Below, piece by piece: positions 8,330-15,740 of a stretch of 20,678 nucleotides of DNA. Below the pieces are notes generated by a model. The model saw only the letters and a list, made by a program, of their open reading frames with translations. It ran no database searches and had not been told where the DNA came from. Where the stretch lies: the NCBI RefSeq assembly GCF_047634355.1, contig NZ_JBLIAL010000022.1. One strand, 5' to 3'. The stretch is from Porticoccus sp002341315 (GTDB taxonomy: Bacteria; Pseudomonadota; Gammaproteobacteria; Pseudomonadales; Porticoccaceae). The translations under genes were made by a program, and so were the position numbers. The first letter of the stretch is position 1; each line of letters starts with the position of its first letter.

Positions 8330-8817
8330 CGGGTCTGCTCGAGAGAGCGTATCAAATCGATGAATTCCTGCTGATTTCTCTCATTTAACACAGACAACAA
8401 CCGGTGTGCTTCAAGCACACGATCCCGAACCTCTTCCACTTCCACATCTGGGCTAATATCAGGCAACTCCTGATAGTCCGCCGCAGATGACGATGATTCC
8501 TGGATGATATTGAATATCTCATCCAACCCCATCACAGCAAGCACCTGATAAAGGCTTTCATCATTACAGAACACAGTAGGTTTGATACCAAAATGGTCAT
8601 GGCTGTAGATAGCGAGCTTGGCCAACAAACCCAATGTCGTGCTATCGACGGCAATAGTATCAAGCATGTCGATCACCACCTCAGCGACATTACCGGTCTG
8701 AAAAATGGCTTCAATATAATTGTTCAGCGAAGTGCACAGAGTAACGCGTACATCACCAACCAGCTTGATAAGGTAAACATCATCGTCATGAGAAACCAGA
8801 ATTTTACCCGGTTGCAC
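8326..8817 (-). CDS. rssC: STAS-domain anti-sigma factor antagonist (RssC/HsbA-like)
   Basis: With the start used here the protein has 163 residues. I chose GTG at 8817-8815: it overlaps the upstream phosphatase stop (TAGTG), sits seven bases after AGGGGG, and gives a protein beginning at the STAS beta-strand (KILVSHDDDVYLIKLVGD). A longer frame to 8883 would only overlap the phosphatase gene. The STAS core spans about 4-100, with the DST motif at 58-60 (VAVDSTTLGLLAKL) where these antagonists carry the phospho-acceptor Ser/Thr. A helical C-terminal tail of about 60 residues (SSSSAADYQELPD onward) is typical of the Pseudomonas RssC/HsbA type. It is presumably dephosphorylated by the adjacent PP2C protein. 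The anti-sigma partner is not encoded here. Confidence 0.85.
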   Translation of the reverse strand: MQPGKILVSHDDDVYLIKLVGDVRVTLCTSLNNYIEAIFQTGNVAEVVIDMLDTIAVDSTTLGLLAKLAIYSHDHFGIKPTVFCNDESLYQVLAVMGLDEIFNIIQESSSSAADYQELPDISPDVEVEEVRDRVLEAHRLLSVLNERNQQEFIDLIRSLEQTR

Positions 8818-9992
8818 TAATACCCCCTGCGCACGGTCAAAACAGTGACATCGTCGGGCGCATCTTTCAGCTGGTTGATACACAAACCTTCACAAATCGC
8901 CTCTATGGATCCGTCTGATTTGGCCACCGCATCTGCAATAAACTGCTGTTTTTCACTGTAGGAGTTTCCCGGTAAAAATTCCAGTACACCATCCGACACC
9001 ACAGTCAGAACAAACTTTTCTGGCAACTTGATTTCCTCTACTGCCCAATGACCTTCAGGAAAAATACCAATCGGTTTACCTTTGCCCGGCAACAGTGAAA
9101 CCTGGTCATCGGTAACCAGCACCGGCATCGGCATATGGGCAGCAACTGAATACCGCAAAATATTCTGCTCCATATCAATAGATGCAGAGAACATGGTCAA
9201 ATGTTTATCGAGCCCCAGTGCCATAATCTGTTTATTGATGTGCTCAATAAAGCCCTCTGGAGCTCTGGTCATGGCCCCATAATCATTGCGACTGATATGC
9301 CTTCGCAAAATACGATTAAGAATGAATTTCAACAGGACAGTTAAAAATGCAGAAGAGGCACCGTGCCCCGACACATCCGCGACATAAAGCACCATATAAC
9401 GATCAAAAATGACGTTGTAGCCGACAAAATCTCCGCTCAGAAACAGCGACGGGACAATCCGATGAGCAATTTCGTAGTCGCCATGATAGAGCGGGGTCAC
9501 CGGCAACAGGCTGCTCTGCACCTGCCGACCTGCCATTTGATCAACTTCCAGTATCCGGAGACTCTCTTCCAACTCACGGTTTGCTTTTTCCAGCTGCTCA
9601 CGGTACTGGCGGTTTTGCACCATCAGGCTTTTACAATGTGACGCGCGTTCAACAGCCTCTAGAAACCGGTCGCCATCAAATGGTTTGATAACCACGTCCG
9701 CCGCATAGTTATGGAAAAGTGCAACCACATCCCGGGGATCCGTTTCCGGGAGCACAACAACATAGGCAATATCCACATCCTGAGAGGGAAGACAGGCAAA
9801 CTTTTCTCGAATCACCGAGAGAGGGAAATCGATCACCACGACACCGGGGTGGTCGATTTTGATTGCTGCGAGAGCATTTTCAGGATTATCAAAAATTGAA
9901 ACGCGCCAACTGGTGTCGACCAGATGCGCGTTCAAGGCATGACATTTTTCCTGACTGTCGGCAACAATAAACAGTTTGCCGTTCTTATCCAT
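8817..9992 (-). CDS. rssB: Response regulator with PP2C/SpoIIE phosphatase output (RssB-like)
   Basis: This 391-residue partner-switching regulator has an N-terminal receiver domain (about 5-120), with phospho-acceptor Asp55 in VVVIDFPLS and Lys103 in VVIKPFD. The beta-1 acidic pair is reduced to a single AD, so phosphorylation is plausible but not assured. A coiled-coil linker (about 125-160) precedes the PP2C domain. The PP2C metal residues appear in LSGDFVGYN, YVADVSGHGASSA, VVSDGVLEF and DAPDDVTVLTVRR. The architecture and length match Pseudomonas RssB (REC-PP2C) rather than HsbR, which has an extra kinase domain. It should dephosphorylate the STAS protein encoded immediately downstream. 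Translation of that gene is coupled through TAGTG. Confidence 0.9.
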   Translation of the reverse strand: MDKNGKLFIVADSQEKCHALNAHLVDTSWRVSIFDNPENALAAIKIDHPGVVVIDFPLSVIREKFACLPSQDVDIAYVVVLPETDPRDVVALFHNYAADVVIKPFDGDRFLEAVERASHCKSLMVQNRQYREQLEKANRELEESLRILEVDQMAGRQVQSSLLPVTPLYHGDYEIAHRIVPSLFLSGDFVGYNVIFDRYMVLYVADVSGHGASSAFLTVLLKFILNRILRRHISRNDYGAMTRAPEGFIEHINKQIMALGLDKHLTMFSASIDMEQNILRYSVAAHMPMPVLVTDDQVSLLPGKGKPIGIFPEGHWAVEEIKLPEKFVLTVVSDGVLEFLPGNSYSEKQQFIADAVAKSDGSIEAICEGLCINQLKDAPDDVTVLTVRRGY

Positions 9993-9995
9993 AGG

Positions 9996-10127
9996 TTACT
10001 CGGAACTGATATCCAGTTGATCAGGTATAAGCTCCATGCCCTCTTCGATAGTTGCTTTCCCGGGCAACTGTCGATTAGCAAAGAAAAATGAACTGGGGTT
10101 AAAAATCCTTATAGTCCCCGAAGTCAT
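9996..10127 (-). CDS. Possible 43-codon ORF bridging mlaA and rssB, or frameshifted mlaA tail
   Basis: In the +1 frame relative to mlaA, an open frame runs from an ATG inside the last codons of mlaA to a TAA only three bases before the rssB ATG. Its peptide begins MTSGTIRIFNPSS and ends with the acidic GMELIPDQLDISSE. Two readings are possible: a small coupled protein, or the true C-terminus of the MlaA-like protein displaced by a one-base change in the T5 run at 10102-10106. I recall a small hypothetical gene between the corresponding Pseudomonas genes, but cannot confirm homology. It could also be chance. Confidence 0.25.
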   Translation of the reverse strand: MTSGTIRIFNPSSFFFANRQLPGKATIEEGMELIPDQLDISSE

Positions 10128-10794
10128 CTTCCACACCGCCATCCGTCAGCAAAAATTTACGACGCTGTAAGTATGCATCGCGGATAAAGCTGTAGCGCTC
10201 GCCGCGCACGAACTTTTCAGCCTCGAGGAGATCGGCACGGGTAGAAATCACCTCGGCGCCGTAGATCTGATTTCGGGTTGGGACATGGTCTATTTCGTTA
10301 ATAGGGTTGATAAACCAATCGACGATCCGGGCCGGGCCGTCACGAACAGTGCTGGGACCGATCAACGGTAACACCAGATAAGGGCCACTATCTACACCCC
10401 AGACACCCAGTGTCTGGCCGAAATCTTCCCCATCATTTTTTGGCAGGCCAAAATGATCGGCCACATCAAAAAAACCCACCAGACCGATAGTGGTGTTGAT
10501 GACAAAGCGTCCAGTGTCATTCCCTGCCTGACGGAATTTCCCCTGCAACAGATCGTTGAAAACGTTCACCACTTCACCAACATTGGAGAACATCCTGCTG
10601 ACTCCACGCTCAACCGGATCAGGCGTGACTGCCCGGTAACCCTTGGCGATAGGCTTCAGCGTATAAGTATCCACGGTATCGTTGAACGCAAACATCTTGC
10701 GGTTGAAGCCTTCCCAAGGATCGTCGGGGTTCCCCGCAGCAAATACATGGGTAGATAACATAACGCCAGTCAGCAACAGCACTATTTTTTTCAT
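10099..10794 (-). CDS. mlaA: MlaA/VacJ-family outer-membrane lipid-asymmetry protein, lacking a lipobox
   Basis: This 231-residue MlaA-family protein is the outer-membrane part of the Mla system. It removes misplaced phospholipids from the outer leaflet and passes them to MlaC. Recognition rests on DPWEGFNRKMFAFND (residues 24-38), LLQGKFRQAGNDTGRFVINTTIG, DFGQTLGVWG, YLVLPLIGPSTVRDG and a C-terminal helix. The N-terminus is a plain signal peptide with cleavage near VFA-AGN at 19-20. There is no cysteine anywhere, so this is not a lipoprotein as in E. coli. MlaA is mostly buried in the membrane, so function without a lipid anchor is possible. The ribosome site GGGAG lies about ten bases before the ATG. 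rssB and rssC follow on the same strand. Confidence 0.9.
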   Translation of the reverse strand: MKKIVLLLTGVMLSTHVFAAGNPDDPWEGFNRKMFAFNDTVDTYTLKPIAKGYRAVTPDPVERGVSRMFSNVGEVVNVFNDLLQGKFRQAGNDTGRFVINTTIGLVGFFDVADHFGLPKNDGEDFGQTLGVWGVDSGPYLVLPLIGPSTVRDGPARIVDWFINPINEIDHVPTRNQIYGAEVISTRADLLEAEKFVRGERYSFIRDAYLQRRKFLLTDGGVEDDFGDYKDF

Positions 10795-11069
10795 CTGGGG
10801 TGTTCTCCCTGCTTTTTATAATCTGATAACAACAAATTCTCGCAATTCTACACGCTGAATTTTTTCAGGTATACCGTAATCATCCAAAACCACACGCCAC
10901 AAGTCTCCCGACCCTACCGCTCAGCAGATAACAACCTTGTGTCATAAAACTGACATATTAAGATACCAACACCCGTTTATGTCTGTTTCGGAAAAAACAG
11001 CAACTATAAAGCAAGCATCGACGATATCGAGATATCAAGTATTAAATAAACAAGAGTGGAATCATAACT
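10795..11069. promoter_or_regulatory. Divergent regulatory region between mlaA and the first porin
   Basis: This 275-base A/T-rich spacer carries the promoters of both divergent genes. The one confident element is the Pho box at 10939-10956. The leader before the porin ATG ends with an AAGAGTGGA-type ribosome site. I see no small gene or RNA here. Confidence 0.5.
10939..10956 (+). promoter_or_regulatory. Pho box (PhoB-binding site) upstream of the first porin
   Basis: The site GTGTCATAAAACTGACAT matches the E. coli Pho-box consensus CTGTCATAWAWCTGTCAY at 16 of 18 positions. Its two 7-base half-sites are 11 bases apart, the spacing PhoB requires. It lies 113 bases before the porin ATG. The -10 region downstream is not obvious. 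It predicts induction of the porin under phosphate starvation. Confidence 0.7.
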
Positions 11070-12306
11070 ATGAAACGAACTGCCATTTTCCTAGCTGTTA
11101 GCGGCTTTACCCTGTGCCCTGCCCTGTTCGCAAATGCAGACGAAGCAACCCTGCAGGAATTGAGAGCTCAGGTTGCCGTCCTGACTGAGCGCCTCAATGA
11201 AATGGAGGCAAAAACCAAAGTAATGGAGGAAAAAACCAATCAGGTGGTTGCCACCGCAAAACCAGCCACCTCCTGGGCCGACAGAATCCAGTGGCACGGC
11301 GATGTCCGGTACCGTGTCGAACAGACTGACAAAGACAGCGCCTACGATGACATCAACCGCAACCGGGTACGTGCGCGTATTGGTCTCACCGCTCAGGTTT
11401 CCGATGAATTCAAAGCGGGCGTAGCACTGGCCAGCGGAAGTGAATCGCCAACATCCGCCAACCAGACTCTCGGAGGGGGAGGCAGCTCCAAACAAATCAA
11501 TCTGGATATGGCCTGGATTGACTGGAATTTTGCCGAAAACCTGAACCTGGTGGCCGGCAAGACCAAAAATCCTTTCTATACCCCTGGTGGTAGCGGCCTG
11601 GTATGGGATAGCGATTATCGCCCTGAGGGCGGGCACCTGTCCTATGACAATGGCTCGATCTGGGCCATTGCCGCCTATCACTTTCTGAATAGCTACGATG
11701 GCAGCAAAGGGACGGACGATATCGAGGAGATGTTTGGTGCCCAGCTAGGCTATAACGCAACAGTTTCCGACAAAACATCTCTAAAGGTGGGTACCAGCTA
11801 CCTTTTATATACCGGTTGCCGGCAGTGCCGCTTTTTTTGAGGATAGTGATGATAATGCCGAGTTCTTCGGTAACACAGGGATTGGCGGATCCCATGCACT
11901 GGATTATGAAGTTGCCGAAGTCTTTGCCGAGTTGAACACCAAGCTCGCTGGTATACCAACTATGCTGTTTGCCGATTACGTCAAAAACACCGATAGCGAC
12001 GCCGATGAAGACACAGGCTATGCGGCAGGATTCAAACTTGGCAAGGTAAAAGGCAGGGGTGATCTGGCCTTCAGCTATCTGTATCAGGATCTGGAAGCCG
12101 ATGCTGTCTTTGCCGCTTTCTCTGACTCGGATTTCGCTGGTGGCGGCACCGACGTGGAAGGACATAAATACGGAGCCTATCTCGGCCTCAGCAAGAACAC
12201 CACAGCAAGCCTGTCCTACTACGACACCGAAATCGGCAAAGTCAGAGGTGAAGGCAAAAAGAGTGACTACGACGCCATCAAGCTCAACGTAGAGGCGAAA
12301 TTCTAA
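11070..12306 (+). pseudogene. Putative porin of the coiled-coil/16-stranded family, disrupted by a one-base frameshift
   Basis: Signal peptide to about residue 23 (LFANADEAT), then a short coiled coil (LQELRAQVAVLTERLNEMEA), then a beta-barrel with alternating aromatic and charged strands. The reading frame meets a TGA at 11838-11840, after 256 codons. The other half of the barrel continues in the next frame without a gap from about 11800 to the TAA at 12304, ending in the outer-membrane signature KLNVEAKF. Removing one base in the CCTTTT run at 11801-11806 restores a continuous protein of about 411 residues (GTSYFYIPVAGSAAFFEDSD). As it stands the gene cannot make a full barrel. It may be a recent mutation, a phase-variation-like slip, or a sequencing error. 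A Pho box lies upstream and a terminator follows. Confidence 0.8.
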
Positions 12307-12332
12307 CCGGTCGTCCCGCCAAGTATCAGAAA

Positions 12333-12357
12333 AATGGCCCACCCCGGGCCATTTTTT
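12333..12357 (+). terminator. Rho-independent terminator after the first porin
   Basis: An eight-base-pair stem (AATGGCCC / GGGCCATT) with the loop ACCCC is followed by six Ts at 12352-12357. It sits 26 bases after the porin stop. The A-rich left flank would also let it work in the opposite direction. Confidence 0.85.
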
Positions 12358-12431
12358 GGTTGGACCCAATAGTTTTCATTCCCGCCAACTGGGCCAACCT
12401 CTCTCAGTAGACAGATTGCATAAAACAACGA

Positions 12432-12460
12432 CTGTCACCAAATTGTCACGAAACTATCAC
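12432..12460 (+). promoter_or_regulatory. Tandem Pho box upstream of the OprP/OprO-type porin
   Basis: Three direct repeats occur at exact 11-base spacing: CTGTCAC (12432), TTGTCAC (12443) and CTATCAC (12454). A degenerate fourth unit (CTGAAAC) starts at 12465. The first pair matches the 18-base Pho-box consensus at 15 positions. The site lies 84 bases before the porin ATG, with a possible -10 (CATAAG) at 12480. This is a strong prediction of PhoB control. Confidence 0.85.
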
Positions 12461-12544
12461 GGCGCTGAAACAATCGCGACATAAGGTTCTCCTGTCTGAA
12501 GCAATCAGGCTAAACGCGTTTAGTTATTTGAGGAGAACGATTCG

Positions 12545-13963
12545 ATGAAATCAAAAACATCTGCAATTTTAATCACCGGCGCCATGCTGAGTGCCGCTGT
12601 TTTGCCTGTTCAGGCGGACCCCATGCTGGATCTTCTGAAAGTGTTGCGGGATAAAGGTGCTATCAGTGCGCAAGACTACAACACCATCGCAAATGCAGCC
12701 AAAGCCAAGGAAGAAAAAACACTTGCTGAAAAAGAAGAAATTGTAAGCATGGTTCAGGAGGCTGACAAAAAAGCGTCCATCGTCACATTAAGTGAAAAAG
12801 GACTTAATTTTCAATCAGTTGATAAGGCGTTCACCGCAAATATCGGCGGCAGAATTCATACTGATTACGTCAACATAGATGACGAATTCTTCGATCGGAA
12901 CTCCGGTGCCGATGAATTTGGTAATGCAGCCAAGTTTCGTCGTGCTCGCATCGGCATGGAGGGGACCATGTTTACCGACTGGAGCTACGCGCTTGAAATC
13001 AACTACGGTCAGGATGAAAGCACTGAATTTACTGATGCGACCATTGGTTACACCGGATTTGACAATGTCAAGTTAAAACTTGGCCGCCACAAAATGCCAA
13101 GTGGCCTGGAAGAGTTGACCAGCTCGAACCGCATTTCGATGATGGAAAGAACCGCTGCCACCAACACTTTTGCCAAAGGCCGACGCAACGGGTTTACCGC
13201 AGAAACTAAGGGCTCCAACTGGACACTGACCGGTGGCGTCTATCTTGGCGAAGGTGTAAGCAAAGAAGATAACGAGGGCAAAGACACAGACTATGGATAT
13301 GGCGGTCGTTTTACTTTTGCCCCTCTGCATGAAAAAACCCAGCTTGTTCACCTAGGTGTCTCTTATCAACGTGAAGAATTTGAAAAGACTTTTGATGGCA
13401 ATGAACTCGCCACCAACAATGGTCGTTTGAGGGCAAGGCCCGGCGTACATTTCTTCAACGATCGACCAGTACAAGTGCGTTACCGGAATACTGAATATAC
13501 CGATACCATTGGCCTGGAAGCAGCCACAGTCATGGGTCCCCTCTCACTGCAAGGTGAGTATTTTAGACAAGACCTAAGTCGTGAAGATGCGAAAGATGCA
13601 GATGTAGATGGCTGGTACGCTCAGGCAACTTACACACTAACTGGCGAATCTCGCGGCTATCGGGGCGGAAAGATGCGCACCATCTCGCCGAAAAATCGCT
13701 TGGGTATGGGTGGTTACGGCGCATGGGAATTGGTTGCCCGCTATGACACGCTTGATTTGTTCGATAGTAGCGCTGCCAATGAACTGACTGACAGCATTCG
13801 GGGTACCGAGATCAAAACACTGACCCTGGGCGTCAACTGGTACGTCAACGACACCATCAGATTCATGGCTAACTTCGTCGATGCCGAGATTGATTCCGAT
13901 GACGTTAGTAACATGGAAGGCGATGTCAAAGCCTTTATGGTCCGCGGTCAAGTCGCCTTTTAA
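12545..13963 (+). CDS. Phosphate-selective porin of the OprP/OprO family
   Basis: This 472-residue outer-membrane protein has a signal peptide (cleavage near VQA-DPM at 24-25). A helical/coiled-coil N-terminal segment (LKVLRDKGAISAQDYNTIAN) is typical of the Porin_O_P family. A 16-stranded barrel follows from about residue 93 (FTANIGGRIHTDYVNID). Family landmarks include FRRARIGMEGTMFTDWSYAL, LKLGRHKMPSGLEELTSSN and the C-terminal VRGQVAF ending in Phe. These trimeric porins have arginine/lysine-rich channels selective for phosphate (OprP) or pyrophosphate/polyphosphate (OprO). Which one applies here cannot be told from sequence alone. Start chosen: ATG nine bases after AGGAG. A tandem Pho box precedes it, and a terminator separates it from the pyrophosphatase fusion. 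Confidence 0.92.
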   Translation: MKSKTSAILITGAMLSAAVLPVQADPMLDLLKVLRDKGAISAQDYNTIANAAKAKEEKTLAEKEEIVSMVQEADKKASIVTLSEKGLNFQSVDKAFTANIGGRIHTDYVNIDDEFFDRNSGADEFGNAAKFRRARIGMEGTMFTDWSYALEINYGQDESTEFTDATIGYTGFDNVKLKLGRHKMPSGLEELTSSNRISMMERTAATNTFAKGRRNGFTAETKGSNWTLTGGVYLGEGVSKEDNEGKDTDYGYGGRFTFAPLHEKTQLVHLGVSYQREEFEKTFDGNELATNNGRLRARPGVHFFNDRPVQVRYRNTEYTDTIGLEAATVMGPLSLQGEYFRQDLSREDAKDADVDGWYAQATYTLTGESRGYRGGKMRTISPKNRLGMGGYGAWELVARYDTLDLFDSSAANELTDSIRGTEIKTLTLGVNWYVNDTIRFMANFVDAEIDSDDVSNMEGDVKAFMVRGQVAF

Positions 13964-13994
13964 TTTACAGGACCTCTTCTCCTGAAACCTTAAA

Positions 13995-14024
13995 CCCCAC
14001 CTCTAAACTGGTGGGGTTTTTTTT
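13995..14024 (+). terminator. Rho-independent terminator after the phosphate porin
   Basis: A seven-base-pair stem (CCCCACC / GGTGGGG) with the loop TCTAAACT is followed by eight Ts. It lies between the porin stop and the pyrophosphatase-fusion gene, 45 bases before the latter's ATG. Some read-through is possible; otherwise that gene needs its own promoter in a very short space. Confidence 0.9.
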
Positions 14025-14038
14025 GATCAAAATGTAGC

Positions 14039-14068
14039 AGCAACTACAAACCTCTACGGAGCAACTAC
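14039..14068 (+). repeat. Nine-base direct repeat before the ParB/PPase fusion gene
   Basis: AGCAACTAC occurs at 14039-14047 and 14060-14068, with starts 21 bases (two helical turns) apart. The second copy ends one base before the ATG. The segment also holds the ribosome site CGGAG. It could be an operator or a chance duplication. Confidence 0.35.
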
Positions 14069-14069
14069 C

Positions 14070-15638
14070 ATGAAGATAAAGTCGCGCTTTCTAGCATTAA
14101 CAATAACTGCTGGGGGTTGGCTATTCAGCAGCATGTTGGCTGCAGAATTGCCGAAAAACCATAGCATTAATAGAGGTGATGTGATCGCAGTACACCTTCA
14201 TCAGCTAAGGCCAACACAAGCAGCTGTCGGTTACGATCAGATTTTTTACAAGCTTGGTCGTTATCAACATGACAGAGAAAAGAAATTTGATGAAATCTGT
14301 GAAACTAATGGCCAAAAGTCAATCGTTACTGTTTCAGCCAAGTCCACAGCCTCTGTTGCCAGTTCATTTGAATGCACTGACCCCATTGGGACTCACAAAA
14401 TGGATATGAAAACTGTGGTTATTGGCCCTGACCATCAATTGTATTTAACGGACGGACATCACACATTTAACGTATTTTGGCATATGGAGGATGGTGGAGC
14501 CGACTTCGAAGTCAATGTTGTTGTTGCCGACGACTATCGTGATACTCCCACAATGGAAGATTTCTGGCTAAAAATGGAAGCGGCAAATAATCTTTGGCTT
14601 TACGATGAAAAATTTAAAAAAATTGCACATAGAACACTGCCCGAATCACTGGGCTTGGAGAACTTTCATAACAACGTTTATCGTGCATTAATGTATTTCT
14701 CTAGAAAAATTGCCTGGGAAAAACCCAAGCCAGCGATTAACTTTGTGGAATTTTACTGGGGTAAAGAAATCCACGATAAAATCAATCTCAATAAATATGA
14801 TTTGAACTCAATGAAGGGTTATCAAAAAGCCGTTAAAGATGTGAGTGAGCTGATTTTGTCCATTGATAGTAACAATATCGGAGGTATCGGAAAATCCGCA
14901 AAGCAAATGGGGCAGTACGATGGTTTTGATAAAAAGGAATTTGAGAAGCTCGCGAGAAAAGGCAAAAAACTGGATTATATGCTTCTCTACAAAAAGCAGG
15001 CCTCAGGCAAGGGGCTTAGCTTTGATAAAGCTGTAAATCATAGCGTTAATCTTATCTTTAGAGATCAGACGACCCTTTTTTCTACTACTGATTTGATGAA
15101 GATACCAGCTATGAACATCTCGAATGAAGTCAATGCGTTGATCGAAATACCCACAGGCACATCGGCAAAATGGGAACTGAATAGGCACAATACGCATCAA
15201 ATTATTTGGGAACTCAAAAACGACAAACCTCGTATTGTTAATTACTTGGGCTATCCAGGTAATTACGGCACCATCCCTAGCACTGCAATGCCTAAAGAAT
15301 TGGGTGGAGATGGTGACCCTCTTGATGTTTTGGTTCTGGGGCAATCAATTCCGCGCGGCGAGGTTATCTCAGTTCGCTTAATTGCTGTGCTAAAAATGCT
15401 TGATGGTGGTGAGCAAGATGACAAGCTGATTGCTGTTATCTCAGAAGACAGCCCATTCTCCGGTGTTGAGTCCATCTCGCAATTGAATAGCCAATTTCCC
15501 GGAGTATTGGATATCATCAGGATTTGGTTCGAGAGTTATAAGGGGCCAAACGGCGACATGGAAAGCCAAGGCTTTGGAGACCATATAGAAGCAATGGCAG
15601 TTTTGAAAAAATCCATTCAAGCCTATCAAAACCTTTGA
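14070..15638 (+). CDS. Exported two-domain protein: ParB/sulfiredoxin-like domain fused to family I inorganic pyrophosphatase
   Basis: This 522-residue protein starts with a signal peptide (MKIKSR, a hydrophobic stretch, cleavage near LAA-ELP at 25-26). Residues 33-205 resemble the ParBc_2 (ParB-like) family: VIAVHLHQLRPTQAAVGY, KLGRYQHDREKKFDE and the DGHH motif at 128-131. The only two cysteines, C77 and C102, lie here and could form a disulfide. A helical linker (205-345) follows. Residues 353-520 are a family I pyrophosphatase with its active site intact: E359, K367, E369, R388, Y395, Y399, D414-G-D416-P-L-D419, D445, D450, K452, Y490-K491. The role is probably release of phosphate from pyrophosphate, or a related phosphoanhydride, in the periplasm or outside. 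The gene is visibly more A/T-rich than its neighbours (19 G+C in 14581-14640), suggesting transfer. The ParB-like domain's substrate is unknown. Confidence 0.88.
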   Translation: MKIKSRFLALTITAGGWLFSSMLAAELPKNHSINRGDVIAVHLHQLRPTQAAVGYDQIFYKLGRYQHDREKKFDEICETNGQKSIVTVSAKSTASVASSFECTDPIGTHKMDMKTVVIGPDHQLYLTDGHHTFNVFWHMEDGGADFEVNVVVADDYRDTPTMEDFWLKMEAANNLWLYDEKFKKIAHRTLPESLGLENFHNNVYRALMYFSRKIAWEKPKPAINFVEFYWGKEIHDKINLNKYDLNSMKGYQKAVKDVSELILSIDSNNIGGIGKSAKQMGQYDGFDKKEFEKLARKGKKLDYMLLYKKQASGKGLSFDKAVNHSVNLIFRDQTTLFSTTDLMKIPAMNISNEVNALIEIPTGTSAKWELNRHNTHQIIWELKNDKPRIVNYLGYPGNYGTIPSTAMPKELGGDGDPLDVLVLGQSIPRGEVISVRLIAVLKMLDGGEQDDKLIAVISEDSPFSGVESISQLNSQFPGVLDIIRIWFESYKGPNGDMESQGFGDHIEAMAVLKKSIQAYQNL

Positions 15639-15694
15639 CAAGAACTTTAAATCACAAATTTTCAACAGCATGGCATGGAGTTTTTAAATACGGG

Positions 15695-15733
15695 GGAAGT
15701 GACTTAACTTGATAGCCGTCATTAGCCACTTCC
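15695..15733. other. Inverted repeat between convergent genes
   Basis: GGAAGTG (15695-15701) and CACTTCC (15727-15733) can pair across a 25-base loop, in the 102-base gap between the convergent pyrophosphatase fusion and the DUF2063 gene. No T-run flanks it on either strand. It may help transcription end or bind a protein; evidence is thin. Confidence 0.25.
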
Positions 15734-15740
15734 TCTGTAG

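Noticed and set aside
8818..8883. Upstream extension of the STAS protein to an ATG at 8883
   Set aside because: The extra 22 residues overlap the conserved end of the phosphatase, do not look like STAS sequence, and a better GTG with AGGGGG lies at the stop-start junction.
11497..12369. A 290-codon minus-strand frame opposite the first porin
   Set aside because: It is a mirror of porin codons and runs through the porin terminator. The sense frames show signal peptide, coiled coil and barrel signatures.
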